Assembly: GCA_963575745.1 (NCBI GenBank)
Contig: CAUYUJ010014592.1
Span: forward strand, 124,001-188,000
Reading direction: 5' to 3'
Source of the DNA: Prorocentrum cordatum
Lineage: Eukaryota > Sar > Dinophyceae > Prorocentrales > Prorocentraceae
Length of the DNA: 64,000 bases
A program made the position numbers and the translations under genes. Below are positions 7,828 to 18,497 of the stretch, piece by piece. Under the pieces are notes generated by a model. The model searched no databases. It was not told where the DNA came from and worked only from the letters and a program-made list of their open reading frames with translations. Numbering within the stretch: the first letter of the stretch is position 1; each line of letters opens with the position of its first letter.

Positions 7828-10626
7828 ATGCAGCCGAGCCTCTTCCGGCAGCGCTTGCTGGAGCTCGCCGCCGAGTACGAGGCCCAACACGCGGCGGCGG
7901 TTCGATCTCCGCGGCGCCGCAGCGCGGTCTCCTTCGCAGAGGCTCTAGGCCTCCCAGATGGGGTTGGAGCAGATGGGGTCGGAGGATCGCGCCGCATCGC
8001 CGAGGCATCGCCCAGGCATCGCCGATGCGGCTCGATGCGGAGCCCGACTTTCTCCGCGTCGGCGTCGCCGACGCGTCGCCCATGCATCGTCGTTGCATCG
8101 CCGCTGCGGCGCGACCCTCCGACGCCACCTGCTCCGACCCCCTCTGGGAGGCCTCTCGAGGCGCCCGACGGCCCGGCCGAGGACGGGGCGGCGCGGGGCA
8201 GGAGCGGCGGTGGGCCAGCCCCGGCGGCGGGCGCTTCGGCGGCCGCCGACCGCGGCGAGGGCCCGCTGGCGCCAGGAGGGAACCTCGTGGCGCTTCACGC
8301 TCCCCCAGTAGAGCCGCCGAGGCATCCCGTGGAAAGTGAGGATACGGAGATCACAGAGCCGGCGAGGAGCTCCAGAGCAAGTTCAGATCGAAGAGTCAAC
8401 AACGCCACAAGCATAAATTTGTGGCGCTCCGCGAGGATTTCTTGGATCCGCGCTGCGCCCCCCTGGCGGCGCCTCCGGCGCCGCTCCTGGCGCGCTCCGC
8501 GCGCCAGGGAGGGGGGTCTGGCGCAGATCCAAGAAATCCGCGCGGAGTGCCAAAAGTTTATGTTTATGGCGTTTTTTGTTTCTTCTAACAGAGCCGGCGA
8601 GGAACTCCAGAGCAAGTTCAGATGGTCTCGCATCATGGCGCGGTTCGATCCCAGAGGCAGTCCCCATCGCCGGCAGGCGTTTTCGCAGAAGCAATGCCTC
8701 CACACTCGCGAGTTCACACAGCCAGGGTTCGGTATCGCAAGTTACCACTTCGAGTTTGCCGTGGACGCATTCCGCCTCCATGCAAGAGAGAACCAGGTTC
8801 AGCAATCACGTGAGGAGGTCGGCGATCAGGAGGTTGACTGTACTATCGCAGCAGCGGAATCCTAAAAATGGTCTTGCCTCGTTTGTGAAGAGCCGCTTCT
8901 TCAGTGTTGTATCCGCATCCGTGATCTTGGTGAGCACAGCGCTGATTGGTATTGAGACCCAAGTTCTTTCCAGTCTGTCCAACCAAAGGTCAGGGTCGGA
9001 TCACCTCTTAGTTGTTCTATCAGTATCGAATCATTGTCTCACGTTCCTTTACCTCGCGGAGGTGGCACTGCGCATAAAAGCCTTAGGAATTATGCACCCC
9101 AGGGACAGGTGGTGGAATCTATTCGACATCGCCATCCTACTTCCGGCGCTCGCCGAGGTTACTCTGGACATCGTCGTTCGCTCGTTCTTCGGTAAGAATA
9201 GCAACCTCTTCGACAACGGTGGAATGGCGAAGATGCTGCGCCTCTTTCGCCTTACCCGGCTTCTCCGCATCGTTCGAACGTTTCGCCAATTGAAGCCCTT
9301 GCGAGTGCTTGTGCATTCCATCGTATCTGCCGGCAAGTCTGTCTTTTGGGCTCTCATGTTGCTCGTCATGATCGTGTTTGCCTTTGCAGTTATCTTGACG
9401 CAGGCTGTGTCTGAGCATACCGAAGGTGGCACCCGAATAGATGACGGTGATCTAGTCAAGTATTACGGAGACCTTTTCCGGTCAATGTTGAGTCTTTGGA
9501 TGGCCGTGTCTGGGGGGATTAGTTGGCACGAGCTCACCGCGCCGTTGAAGGAAATGGGAAACGCCGTTTGGATGATGTTGTTCCTCATATACATTACCTT
9601 CGTATACTTCTTCGTGCTCAATGTGGTGATCGGCTCAGTTGTTGGAAGCACCTAGGGCGTTTCTGCGTCACTTCGTTTTATTGCTTGGTCACTAAGTTGT
9701 GTTTCATGGTTCATGGGTGAATTAGTTCATCGTGCCCATGTCTCCGTCACGCAACGAGTCTAAATCGTTTCCCTAGTGAATTATTGGGGCGCGTTTGTAG
9801 TCTGCGGCGTCGCCTCTGCAGGCCCACTTTAGTTTCGTCTCGGGCCATCTGGGCGAAGTTGTTTGTCTGAGACAGTTTCCAACACGTTTCCAATGTGCGT
9901 TATCGGAGCGTTGTCGTCCCCCTTTCTGATATATAATCCCTATCCATGGGAACGTGTTGTCATAGTTTCTAACTCTCACCCCACGTTTAATAACACTTAT
10001 TTCCAAAACAATTGTTTCCAAACTTTGTCGGCTGCAGTGTGCTTATCGTTTCCAGGTCCATGCTTCTGGCTCACAAGGCGAACAATGTCACAACTATAAC
10101 AGACACGCCCTGCACGTTTCCAACAATCATTGAGGTGACTGGTGTCTTCTGTCAGAATGCAATCGAAGGGGCTCAAACGGATCTGGATCTCACCATCGAG
10201 GCCCAGGTCAAGGAGAAGCAGGTATACGCAGACCGCCTGAAGCAGCTCTTCGAGGAGATGAATGCGGATTACGAGGAAGCCAATTTCGAAGGGCTAACAG
10301 CAGCCGGTATTGTCGAGCAGATGGAGAAGCCAAAGGTGCAGTCGTGGTTCAAGGCTATGGACATCGATGCGAAGCAGACGTGGAAGTTGTTCAAGGCCCT
10401 CGACCCTGCAAACTCTGGCATAATCTCTATGCAGGATTTCGTGGAGGGGTGCCTGCAGATGAAGGGGTCGGCTACCCGCGTGGACGTGGAGTCGCTGAAG
10501 TGGGAGATCAGAGCTGCGAATAGGCGCGCCGAGCGCAATGCTGAGAGAATCGCCCAGCTTCTAGGAGCCATTTCAGGATCGGAGGTCGCACTTGGCGCCG
10601 CCTGTCGCGAATATGGTGCCGGGTGA
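7828..10626 (+). CDS. Voltage-gated cation channel, six-TM with EF-hand tail, copy 1
   Basis: Single-domain voltage-gated ion channel (Ion_trans family) for the plasma or an internal membrane. Deduced exons are 7,828-7,941, 8,161-8,366, 8,602-9,625 and 10,135-10,626, giving 611 aa. A polar N-terminus (MQPSLFRQRLLELAAEYEAQ) is followed by S1 near aa 206, S2, S3 and an S4 near 315-340 with Arg every third residue (MLRLFRLTRLLRIVRTFRQL). S5, a pore loop near 397-420 (MLSLWMAVSGGISWHE) and S6 follow. The cytosolic tail holds an EF-hand loop DPANSGIISMQD near aa 538, so Ca2+ regulation is likely. The pore has Ile where Cav and bacterial Nav channels carry the selectivity acid, so ion choice is open. 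The ATG is the first Met conserved in all three copies. Exon edges rest on frame agreement between copies. Confidence 0.88.
7942..8160 (+). mobile_element. Intron 1 of copy 1: introner-like, GC-AG
   Basis: 219-bp intron with GC donor and AG acceptor; GAGGC is repeated at both junctions (7,939-7,943 and 8,158-8,162). Just inside lie inverted repeats AGGCCTCCCAGATGGGG (7,947-7,963) and CCCCCTCTGGGAGGCCT ending at 8,154. The interior is a decayed GCATCGCCGAG repeat. Lengths in the three genes (219, 233, 211) differ by non-multiples of three. Removing the intron still brings VSFAE and APDGPAE into one frame in each gene. Confidence 0.8.
8367..8601 (+). mobile_element. Intron 2 of copy 1: introner-like, flanked by 36-bp direct repeat
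   Basis: A 36-bp exon sequence (ACAGAGCCGGCGAGGA...) occurs at 8,353-8,388 and again at 8,588-8,623, one mismatch apart. Between them lies a foldback with 53-bp arms (8,401-8,453 and 8,521-8,573). The offset of 235 bp would break the frame unless the insert and one repeat are removed. A GA-AG splice at GCGAG/GA in both repeats does this. An AG acceptor after TTTTGTTTCTTCTAACAG also exists. The exact junction inside the repeat is not determinable from DNA. Confidence 0.72.
9626..10134 (+). other. Intron 3 of copy 1, GT-AG
   Basis: 509-bp intron inside the S6 codons. Exon 3 ends CTCAATGTG, then GTGATCGG; exon 4 starts after CATTGAG with GTGACTGGTGTC. Joining gives LNVVTGVFCQNAIEG, a continuous S6 end. 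No inverted repeats like those of introns 1 and 2 were seen. Confidence 0.88.
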
Positions 10627-11167
10627 CGGAGGTGTGCTGAATGCCTCTTCGTTTTATTTCCTCAGCACCACGGGCGCGGCGCAGGGGGCAGGTCTCGTGG
10701 TTTGCTCACGACCCCATGTGTTGCATTCCATCAGTTCCACTGGCAGGGGGTTGCGTACCATCCAGATCTGTAATCACTTTGGTTCAAGCCAGCTCGGAAC
10801 GCCAGGGTTTTAACGCAGGTGCGCCGCGGTGCCCAATCGTGCAGTTGTACATCTGTTGCACGGCAGCTATGCTCACATAAGAGCCAACACGAAGTATGTT
10901 GGGTTTCTCGGTAGCGTATATTTTGGTCTTGGGGAATCGTTGTTTTTGAACTCCCTGAGCCCACTAAGCCGTCTCGGGTGGGCAGCGAGTCAGGGCCGAC
11001 CTGTTCTGCTCACCGTTCCTTGATCTGCTAGATTGGGAAGACATCGTCTTCTTACAGTCTCCATGTTCCCGTACCCACCTCGAGTCGCCAGTCGGCGTCT
11101 GGCGGTCACAGCCTACGCTGCGGACTCAGACGGGGCATGCATCCAAACGAAGCTGTGTGTACGAGTA
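10627..11167. other. 3' flank of copy 1, partly replaced sequence
   Basis: No gene seen. From about 10,665 to 10,930 the sequence has no counterpart behind copies 2 and 3. From about 10,935 (GAATCGTTGTTTTTGA) onward it matches 18,627 and 33,266. It may hold the transcript end, but dinoflagellates lack a dependable poly(A) signal to mark it. Confidence 0.5.
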
Positions 11168-11343
11168 CAGGGGGGGCCCTGCAGAAGGAACCCTTTTCGT
11201 TGGGGAGGGGCTCGGTGTTCCTTGATTGTTCTACAGTTTGCCTTCTGTTTTCCTGAGGTTTTCCATGGGGAATCGAAGTTCAACTTATCAGAGAAAGGGG
11301 CCCCGTTCCTTATTTAGGGTTCCTTAGGTCCACGCCCCGACTG
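11168..11343. mobile_element. Stowaway/mariner-like MITE in unit 1 (TA target)
   Basis: 176-bp insertion starting CAGGGGGGGCCC and ending with the complement of CAGTCGGGGCG; both ends run into AGGAACCC as inverted repeats of about 26 bp. Flanks are TA at 11,166-11,167 and 11,344-11,345. The empty sites GAGTATGTGCTGG survive at 18,855 and 33,510. A 2-bp TA duplication is typical of Tc1/mariner-type MITEs. Non-coding. Confidence 0.88.
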
Positions 11344-11589
11344 TATGTGCTGGGCGCGTAGCTGCATCAGGCCCAACGTGTTGTTTTGGTTGCTGTGCAG
11401 CGGCAGCGGCATCGGCGGGGCTCACGCCAAGGTGCCTTGAATCCCGCCGCTCGCCGTCGCCGCCGTCCTCTTCCGTCTGCCCGGGGGTCCGCCCCGGCGC
11501 CCCGGCTCGAGCCCACGGGAGGCGCCAGCTTGTCTCCAAGGGGACTAGGGTTCCCTTCATCGTGAAATCGAAATCTGGATCGTGATTAA

Positions 11590-12300
11590 AAGATCTTACA
11601 CAGTGTGTGTTCCCTGCGGAGTGTTTCTGTTATGTGGTGTCTTTTACGTGGTGGATTGTCGTTTTCTACGTGGTGTTTTTGTTTGTAAGTAGTTGTTTGT
11701 GTTACGTAGTGTGTGTGTGTGTGTTTCTGTGTAGTGCTTCCTGTGTGGGTCTGCGTAGCGTTTCCTGCGTAGCGTTTCTCGCGCCGTGTTAATTGCGGTG
11801 TTCGTTACGTATTGTGGTTCTTGCGTAGTGTTTGTTTGCGGTGTTCTTTACGTCGTGTGTTTTCTGCGCAGTGTGTCCTGCATAGTTTTCCTTGCGCAGC
11901 GTTTCCTGCGTAGCGTTTCTGGCGTAGTGTGGCTCCCGGGTCGTATCTATTGCGGTGTTCTTTACGTAGTGTGTTTCCTGCGCAGTGGTTCTTGCGCTGT
12001 GTTTCTTGTGTCGTGTTTCCTGCGGTGTTCTTTACGTATTGTGGTTCCTGCGTAGTGTTTCTTGCGGTGTTCTTTACGTCGTGTGTTTTCTGCGCAGTGT
12101 GTCCTGCATAGTTATTATTGCGCAGCGTTTCCTGCGTAGCGTTTCCGGCGTATTGTGGCTCCCGCGCCGTATTTCTTGCGGTGTTCTTTACGTAGCGTGT
12201 TTTGTTTGTGTTGTGTTTCTTACGGTGTTCTTTACGTAGTGTGTTTCTTGTGTAGTCTTTCTTGCGCAGTGTGTATGCGCAGTGTTTTCGCTTATAAATA
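11590..12300. repeat. GT-rich minisatellite ending unit 1
   Basis: Imperfect short units such as TTCTTGCGGTGTTCTTTACG and TAGTGTGTTTCCTGCG repeat many times. The same minisatellite ends units 2 (26,380-27,180) and 3 (53,010-53,790). It is followed each time by a TTGCG..ATACATTGCG stretch and the phrase CCCAAGGGACTCTCCGCCAC. Val/Phe/Cys-rich frames are repeat shadows. Confidence 0.88.
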
Positions 12301-12361
12301 CATTACGCTAGAATGAGTATGTAACAAACATTGCGCATATAACATCAATTCACGCTTAAGA

Positions 12362-13033
12362 CCAACCCTCCCAAGGGACTCTCCGCCACGCCGTGCCCCT
12401 CCTCCTCTTGCTCTTCCTCCTCCTCCTCCTCCTCCTCCTCCTCCTCTTCCTCCTCCTCATCATCCTCCTCATCCTCATCCTCCTCCCTCTCCCCCTCCTC
12501 CTTCTCTCCCTCCTCTTCCTCGTCCTCCTCCCCCTCCTCCTCGTCCGCCTCCTCCTCCCCCCCTTCTCATCCTCCTTCTCCTCATCCTCCTTCTCCCTCT
12601 CCTCCCCCACCGCCTCCTCCTCCTCCCCCTTCTTCGTGGGCTCCCCCCTCTGCTGCTGCTGCTGCTGCTGCTCCTCCTCCTCCTCCTCCTCCTCTCCTCC
12701 TCCTCCTCTCTCCTCCTCCTCCTCCTCATCCTCCCCTCCTCCTCCCTCCTCCCTCCTCCTCCTCCTCCTCTCCTCCTCCTCCTCCTCCACCTCCTCCACC
12801 TCCTTGTCCTCCCCTCCTCCTCCTTCTCCTCCTCCTGCTCCTCCTTCTCCTCCTTCTCCTGCTCCTCCTCATCCTCCTTCTCCTCGTTTCCTCCTCCTCC
12901 TCATCCTCATTTTCTTCCTCCTCCTCCCCTCCTCCTCTCCCTCCTCCTCCTCCTCCTCCTCCTCCTCCTCCTCCTCCTCCTCCCCCTCCTCCTCCTCCTC
13001 CTCCTCCTCCTCCTCCTCCTCCTCCTCCTCCTC
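12362..13033. repeat. TCC microsatellite between units 1 and 2
   Basis: Starts with CCCAAGGGACTCTCCGCCAC and continues as TCC/TCA triplets with a short CTG run near 12,651. Equivalent tracts open units 3 and 4. Poly-Glu, poly-Ser and poly-Leu frames are artefacts of the triplet. Confidence 0.9.
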
Positions 13034-14519
13034 CTTCGTGGGCTCACCCCTCCTCGGCTGCTGCTCCCCCGGATTGCCCAGATCTCCTGGCGGCGCCCCA
13101 GGGGGGGCTTCTCAGATGGCATGGGCCTTCTTCCCTGACCTTCCAGAGTGCTGCAACATAGCCCTCCAGACCTACAGACCTATCTGAACTGCCTACCACC
13201 TCGACAGGGATTTAGATGCCGAGGTCCTGGCGTGATATTTGATTCCCCTCCTGGAAGGTCAGGGCCAGAAGGGCCCAGCGTCTTCTCAGAAGGCTTCTTA
13301 CAGAAGCTGGGCGGGCTTCTCCGAACCCCTTCCTGGCCTTCTCAGAAGCTCCGTCGCCTCAGAAAGCCCCCCCCCCCCCCTTCGCGCCACCCCCTCTTTG
13401 GGGCGCCGCCAACTCGCCGACGAGCTGATTTCTGCTCACCCCTGGCGCTCTTTCACGACCTGGGCTTCGACAAGGCCCGCTCCGAGGGGCCCCAGGGCAC
13501 TCAGAGACGCATATCTGGGGGGACGCAAAAAGCTGCCCCCGGGGAAGCGGTCGGGTCCGCTGGGGCAGCGGATACTGGAAAAAACCAGCTCGGCGGATGC
13601 CAAGGGCCTGTCTTTCTGAGGGTCTGGCGATGGACCCCGGGTTGCCGGGCACGCCCGCCGCACCCCTCTCCTCCCCCGGACATAACCTGACCTGCTCGGA
13701 GGCGCAGGCCCGAAAGGGGGCTACGCAAGCACCGGCGCGCGCGGGCATACGTGGGGCTGCCCAGGGCGAAACTTCTAGGCTTACCGGCCGGCATCTTTCT
13801 CCACCCCCCGGATAACTTAGGCATCGCCGAACAAGACAGATTTGGATCTCCTGGCCTATCAGATCCGGGCGCGGCTAAAACAAATGCGACGGCCAGGGTT
13901 TCTTGCTGTTTGGTTCGGCATCCGAGGGTAGCCCCTCCCCGACCCAGGGACAGGCAGCCAGCTTGGCGACGAGCCCATCCCTGTGCAGATGCGAGTGGCC
14001 ATCCCTGTGCAGATGCGAGTGGCGCCGGGCGTGGCTTTCTCTTCCCATACGTCAGAGAAGGAAGCAGTACCGATACCGCTACCCTCCACCCAGTTTCCCC
14101 TTTTTCGCCCTCCTGGGAGGCGCTCGTCGCCACCGCTGGATTCGCCTTGAAATCTGGGTCAGAACGCACCCCAGGAGAGGTCGTGGGCGTAGCGGTAATT
14201 ATCGGTACCAATTCACTGCCCCAGTACGGTCGGGAACGTTTGAGGCTTTGAAGCCTTTGAAACGTTTGAGCCTTTGAAGCGGTTTGGTCCACTTCGCGGT
14301 CCCGAGGCGGCAATGTCCTCAGCCTTTCCCAGGGTCCCGCCCCGCAGAGCGGTGCGACAATCTGTCCGATTGCCAGGGATAGCGTGTCGCCGGGGCCGCC
14401 GTGGCGACACGCGATGTAGAAGTTCCTGACCGCATTGCGTGCCGCAGGATTCTGTGCATGGGGGGGCGCTTGGCATGCGCGCAGACGCACACTGAACTCC
14501 TCGTGGGGCGCGAAACGCG

Positions 14520-15480
14520 TGGTGATGGGTGTGACAAAAAAGCGCGGGGGGCGCCATACGGGCTCTGCCGCTGGGGCCTTCGGTGTAGCCCCCTGTGGGG
14601 CCACGAAACGCGTGAAAGGTGCGCCGAAACGGGCGGGGGGACGCCATGCAGACGTCGTCACTGGGGCCTTCGGTGGAGCCTCCTTTGGGGCCACGAAACG
14701 TGTGAGTGGCGTGCTGGACTGGGCAGATGTCCAATGGGGTCTTCGGTGGAACTCCATGCGATGGCACGATACATGTGAGGGGTGTGCCGAAATGGACGGG
14801 GGATCGCATTCGAACTTGTCCACTGGGGCCGTAAGCGGATATCCGAGTGGGGCATGACCCGCGTGAGGGGTGTGCCGAAGTGGGCGGGGGGCAGCATGCG
14901 AACTTGCCCACTGAGGCCTGAAGTGGAGTTCCCTAGGGGGGCGGTCCACGCGAGCGATGTGCCGAATTGGGCGGGGGGACCGCACGCGAGCTTGCGTAGT
15001 AGGGCCGTCTGCCGAGAGGAGCGGGGGTCCGCACAGGAATTTGCCCACGGGCGCTCCAGCGGGCGAAGCCTCCGAATAGGAGCACGATACCCGTGAACGG
15101 TGTTCCGAAAGTGGGGGGGGCCCATGCGAGCATGCCCGCTGGGACCGTCGGGCGCTCCCTGTGGGCCAGGATACGCGTGAGGGCCGAGGCGAGCGGGGAA
15201 CCGCATGCGAGCTTGCTCACTGGGGCCGTGGGTGGCGCACCCTGTGAGACACGGTGCGCGGGAGGGGTGTGCCGAAATGCGGGGGGGTACTGCATGCGGA
15301 GTTGCCCGCTGGGGCCGTCGGGTGGAGCTCCGCATGGGAGCACGATCCGCGTGAGTGGTGTTCCGAAGTGAAGGGGGGGTCGCGTACGAACTTGCTCACT
15401 GGGGCCGTAGGTGGAGCTCCCTGTGGGGCAAAGGTCTGTCTGAGGGGTGTGTCGAAATAGCCATGCGGAGATCAAAGGCA
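14520..15480. repeat. ~90-bp minisatellite upstream of channel copy 2
   Basis: Same family as 6,480-7,640 without the MITE. It retains a ~41-bp segment near 15,025-15,065 that unit 3 lacks. No gene. Confidence 0.85.
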
Positions 15481-15487
15481 AGGAGTG

Positions 15488-15650
15488 TCGAGGAGGAGGA
15501 GGAGGAGGAGGAGGAGGAGGAGGAGGAGGAGGAGGAGGAGGAGGAGGAGGAGGAGGAGGAGGAGGAGGAGGAGGAGGAGGAGGAGGAAGGAGGAGGAGGA
15601 GGAGGAGGAGGAGGAGGAGGAGGAGGAGGAGGAGGAGGAGGAGGAGCGAG
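15488..15650. repeat. Expanded GAG microsatellite upstream of copy 2
   Basis: About 50 GAG triplets with one GGA-phase slip near 15,586. This is the longest of the three homologous tracts and ends about 110 bp before the ATG. Confidence 0.93.
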
Positions 15651-15758
15651 AGGGGGAGGAGCCACTTTGGCTCCAGGGACAACAGGCGGCTTCCGGCCAG
15701 AGCCCGCGCACGCCCCGCACCCTGCCAGGCCAGCCCACAGAGGCCCCATAGCCGCGAG

Positions 15759-18497
15759 ATGCAGCCGAGCCTCTTCCGGCAGCGCCTGCTGGAGCTCGCC
15801 GCCGAGTACGAGGCCCAGCACGCGGCGGCGGCTCGATCCCCGAGGCACCGCAGCGCGGTCTCCTTCGCCGAGGCTCTAGGCCTCCCAGATGGGGTCGGAG
15901 CAGATGGGGTCGGAGGACCGTGCCGCATCGCCGAGGCATCGCCGAGGCATCGCCGAGGCATCGCCGATGCGGCTCGATGCGGAGCCCAACTTTCTCCGCG
16001 TCGGCGTCGCCGCTGCGTCGCCCATGCATCGTCGTTGCATCGGCGCCGCTGCGGCGCGACCCTCCGACGCCACCTGCTCCGACCCCCTCCTAGAGGCCTC
16101 TCGAGGCGCCCGACGGTCCGGCCGAGAACGGGGCGGCGGAGGGCAGGAGCGGCGGTGGGCCAGCCCCGGCGGCGGGCGCTTCGGCGGCCGCCGACCGTGG
16201 CGAGGGCCCGCTGGCGCCAGGAGGGAACCTCGTGGCGCTTCACGCTCCCCCCGTAGAGCCGCCGAGGCATCCCGTGGAAAGCTCGGATATGGAGTACACG
16301 GAGCCGGCGAGGAGCTCCAGAGCAAGTTCAGATCGAAGAATCAACAACGCCACAAGCATAAATTTGTGGCGCTCCGCGAGGATTTCTTGGATCCGCGCTG
16401 CGCCCCCCTGGCGGCGCCTCCGGCGCCGCTCCTGGCGCGCTCCGCGCGCCAGGGAGGGGGGTCTGGCGCAGATCCAAGATATCCGCGCGGAGTGCCAAAA
16501 GTTTATGTTTATGGCGTTTTTTGTTTCTTCTAACAGAGCCGGCGAGGAACTCCAGAGCAAGTTCAGATGGTCTCGCATCATGGCGCGGTTCGATCCCAGA
16601 GGCAGTCCCCATCGCCGGCAGGCATGTTCGCAGCAATGGCTCCGAGGCGAGTGTAACGCAGTCGGCCTCAATGCAAGAGAGAAACAGGTTCAGAAATCGC
16701 GTGAGGAGGTCGGCGATTAATAAATCCAGTAGACTATCGCAACAGCTGAGTACTAAAAATGATCTTGCCTCGTTTGTGAAGAGCCGCTTCTTCAGCGTTG
16801 TATCCGCCTCCGTCATCTTGGTGAGCACAGCGCTGATTGGTATTGAGACCCAAGCACTTTCCAGCCTGTCCAACCAAAAGTCAGGGTCGGATCACCTCTT
16901 AGTTGTTCTGTCAGTATCGAATCACTGTCTCACGTTTCTTTACCTCGCGGAGGTGGTACTGCGCATAAAAGTCTTAGGAATCATGCACCCCAAGGACAGG
17001 TGGTGGAATCTATTCGACATCGCCATCCTACTTCTGGCGCTCGCCGAAGTTGTTCTGGACATCGTCGTGCGCGCGTACTTCGGCAAGGATAGCAACCTCT
17101 TCGATAACGGTGGAATGGCGAAGATGCTGCGCCTCTTTCGCCTTGCCCGACTTCTCCGCATCGTTCGAACATTTCGCCAATTGAAGCCTTTGCGAGTGCT
17201 TGTGCATTCCATCGCATCTGCAGGCAAATCTGTTGTTTGGGCTCTCATGTTGCTCGTCATGATCGTGTTTGCCTTTGCAGTTATCTTGACGCAGGCTGTG
17301 TCTGAGCATACCGAAGGTGGCACCCGAATAGATGACGGTGATCTAGTCAAGTATTACGGAGACCTTTTCCGGTCAATGTTGAGTCTTTGGATGGCCGTGT
17401 CTGGGGGTATCAGTTGGCACGAGCTCACCGCGCCCCTGAAGGAAATGGGAAACGCCGCTTGGATAATGCTGTTTCTAACATACATTACCTTCGTATACTT
17501 CTTCGTGCTCAATGTGGTGATCGGCTCAGTTGTTGGAAGCACCTAGGGCGTTTGTTGCGTCACATCGTTTCATTGTTGCTGGTTAATAAAAGTTGTTGCT
17601 CATATTTTTCGGGTGAATGTAACCCTCGTGTCCACGTCACCGTCACGCAACGAGTTGAAATCGTTTCCCTAGTGGATTATTGGGGCGCGTTTGTGGTCTG
17701 CGGCGTCGCCTCTGTAGGCCCACCTTAGCTTCGTCCGGGGCCATCTGGGCGAAGTTGTTTGTCTGAGACAGTTTCCAACACGTTTCCAATGTGCGTTATC
17801 AGAGCGTTGTCGTCCCCTCTTCCGGTACATACTCCCTATCCATGGGAGCGTGTTCTCATAGTTTTTAAGGTTCTTTACAAAACAGTTGTTCCCAGTAGTT
17901 GTCGGCTGCAGCTTGCTTATCGTTTCCTGGTCCATGCTGCTGGCTCACAAGACGAACAAAGGTATAGCTATAACAGACACGCCCTGCACGTTTCCAACAA
18001 TCACTAAGGTGACTGGTGTCTTCTGTCAGAATGCAATCGAAGGGGCTCAAACGGATCTGGATCTCACCATCGAGGCCCAGTTCAAGGAGAAGGAGGTATA
18101 CGCAAACCGCCTGAAGCTGCTCTTCGAGGAGATGAATGCGGAACACGATGCCAATCACAAGGGGCTGACAGCAGCCGATATATACGAGCAGATGGAGAAG
18201 CCAAAGGTGCAGTCGTGGTTCAAGGCTATGGACATCGACGCGAAGCAGGCGTGGAAGTTGTTCAAGGCCCTCGACCCGGCAAACTCTGGCATCATCTCTC
18301 TGCAGGATTTCGTGGAGGGGTGCCTGCAGATGAAGGGGTCGGCCACGCGCGTGGACGTGGAGTCGCTGAAGTGGGAGATCAGAGCTGCGAATAGGCGCGC
18401 CGAGCGCAATGCTGAGAGAATCGCCCAGCTTCTAGAAGCCATTCCAGGATCGGAGGTCGCACTTGGCGCCGCCTGTCGCGGATCTGGTGCCGGGTGA
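15759..18497 (+). CDS. Voltage-gated cation channel, six-TM with EF-hand tail, copy 2
   Basis: Paralogue of the gene at 7,828. Exons 15,759-15,872, 16,106-16,311, 16,547-17,516 and 18,009-18,497 join into one open frame of 592 aa. The N-terminal polar region is 18 residues shorter than copy 1 between EAVPIAG and SASMQER. S4 reads MLRLFRLARLLRIVRTF, with Ala for the Thr of copy 1. The pore MLSLWMAVSGGISWHE and the EF-hand DPANSGIISLQD are kept. All four exons are open and splice sites are kept, which argues for selection rather than decay. Confidence 0.88.
15873..16105 (+). mobile_element. Intron 1 of copy 2: introner-like, GC-AG, 233 bp
   Basis: GAGGC junction repeats at 15,870-15,874 and 16,103-16,107. 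The left inverted repeat is intact (AGGCCTCCCAGATGGGG). The right one has mutated to CTAGAGGCCT. The inner GCATCGCCGAG run is one or more units longer than in copies 1 and 3. Confidence 0.8.
16312..16546 (+). mobile_element. Intron 2 of copy 2: introner-like, 235 bp
   Basis: Same foldback and flanking direct repeat as copy 1. The insert moves the downstream frame by one base, and removal restores TEPAR(S/N)SRASSDGLAS. The likely junction is GCGAG/GA at both repeats. Confidence 0.72.
17517..18008 (+). other. Intron 3 of copy 2, GT-AG
   Basis: 492 bp, from AATGTG/GTGATCGG to CACTAAG/GTGACTGG. Same position in S6 as in copies 1 and 3. Confidence 0.88.

Larger units (their letters stand above)
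4764..11590. repeat. Tandem array unit 1 (channel copy 1, no B block)
   Basis: The first of three large paralogous units. It opens with a GGACTCACCCCTCCTCTGCT stretch after a TCC tract, then a spacer full of CTTCTCAGAAG palindromes (4,860-5,115). Next come a GC-rich spacer (5,115-6,480), a minisatellite, the channel gene and a 3' flank shared with 18,500-19,120 and 33,140-33,830. Unit 1 passes straight into the GT-rich minisatellite at 11,590 and lacks the ~7-kb B block of units 2 and 3. It carries three MITEs that the other units lack. Confidence 0.85.

Noticed and set aside
8640-8655. GGTTCGATCCC resembling a tRNA B box, also GGTTCGAGCCCC at 31,167
   Set aside because: No A box at proper spacing and no cloverleaf; it lies in exon 3 of the channel genes.
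11590-12300. CGTAG-rich minisatellite as a spliced-leader RNA gene cluster
   Set aside because: Shares only CGTAG with the leader; no CCATTTTGGCTC core and no donor-bearing SL RNA unit.
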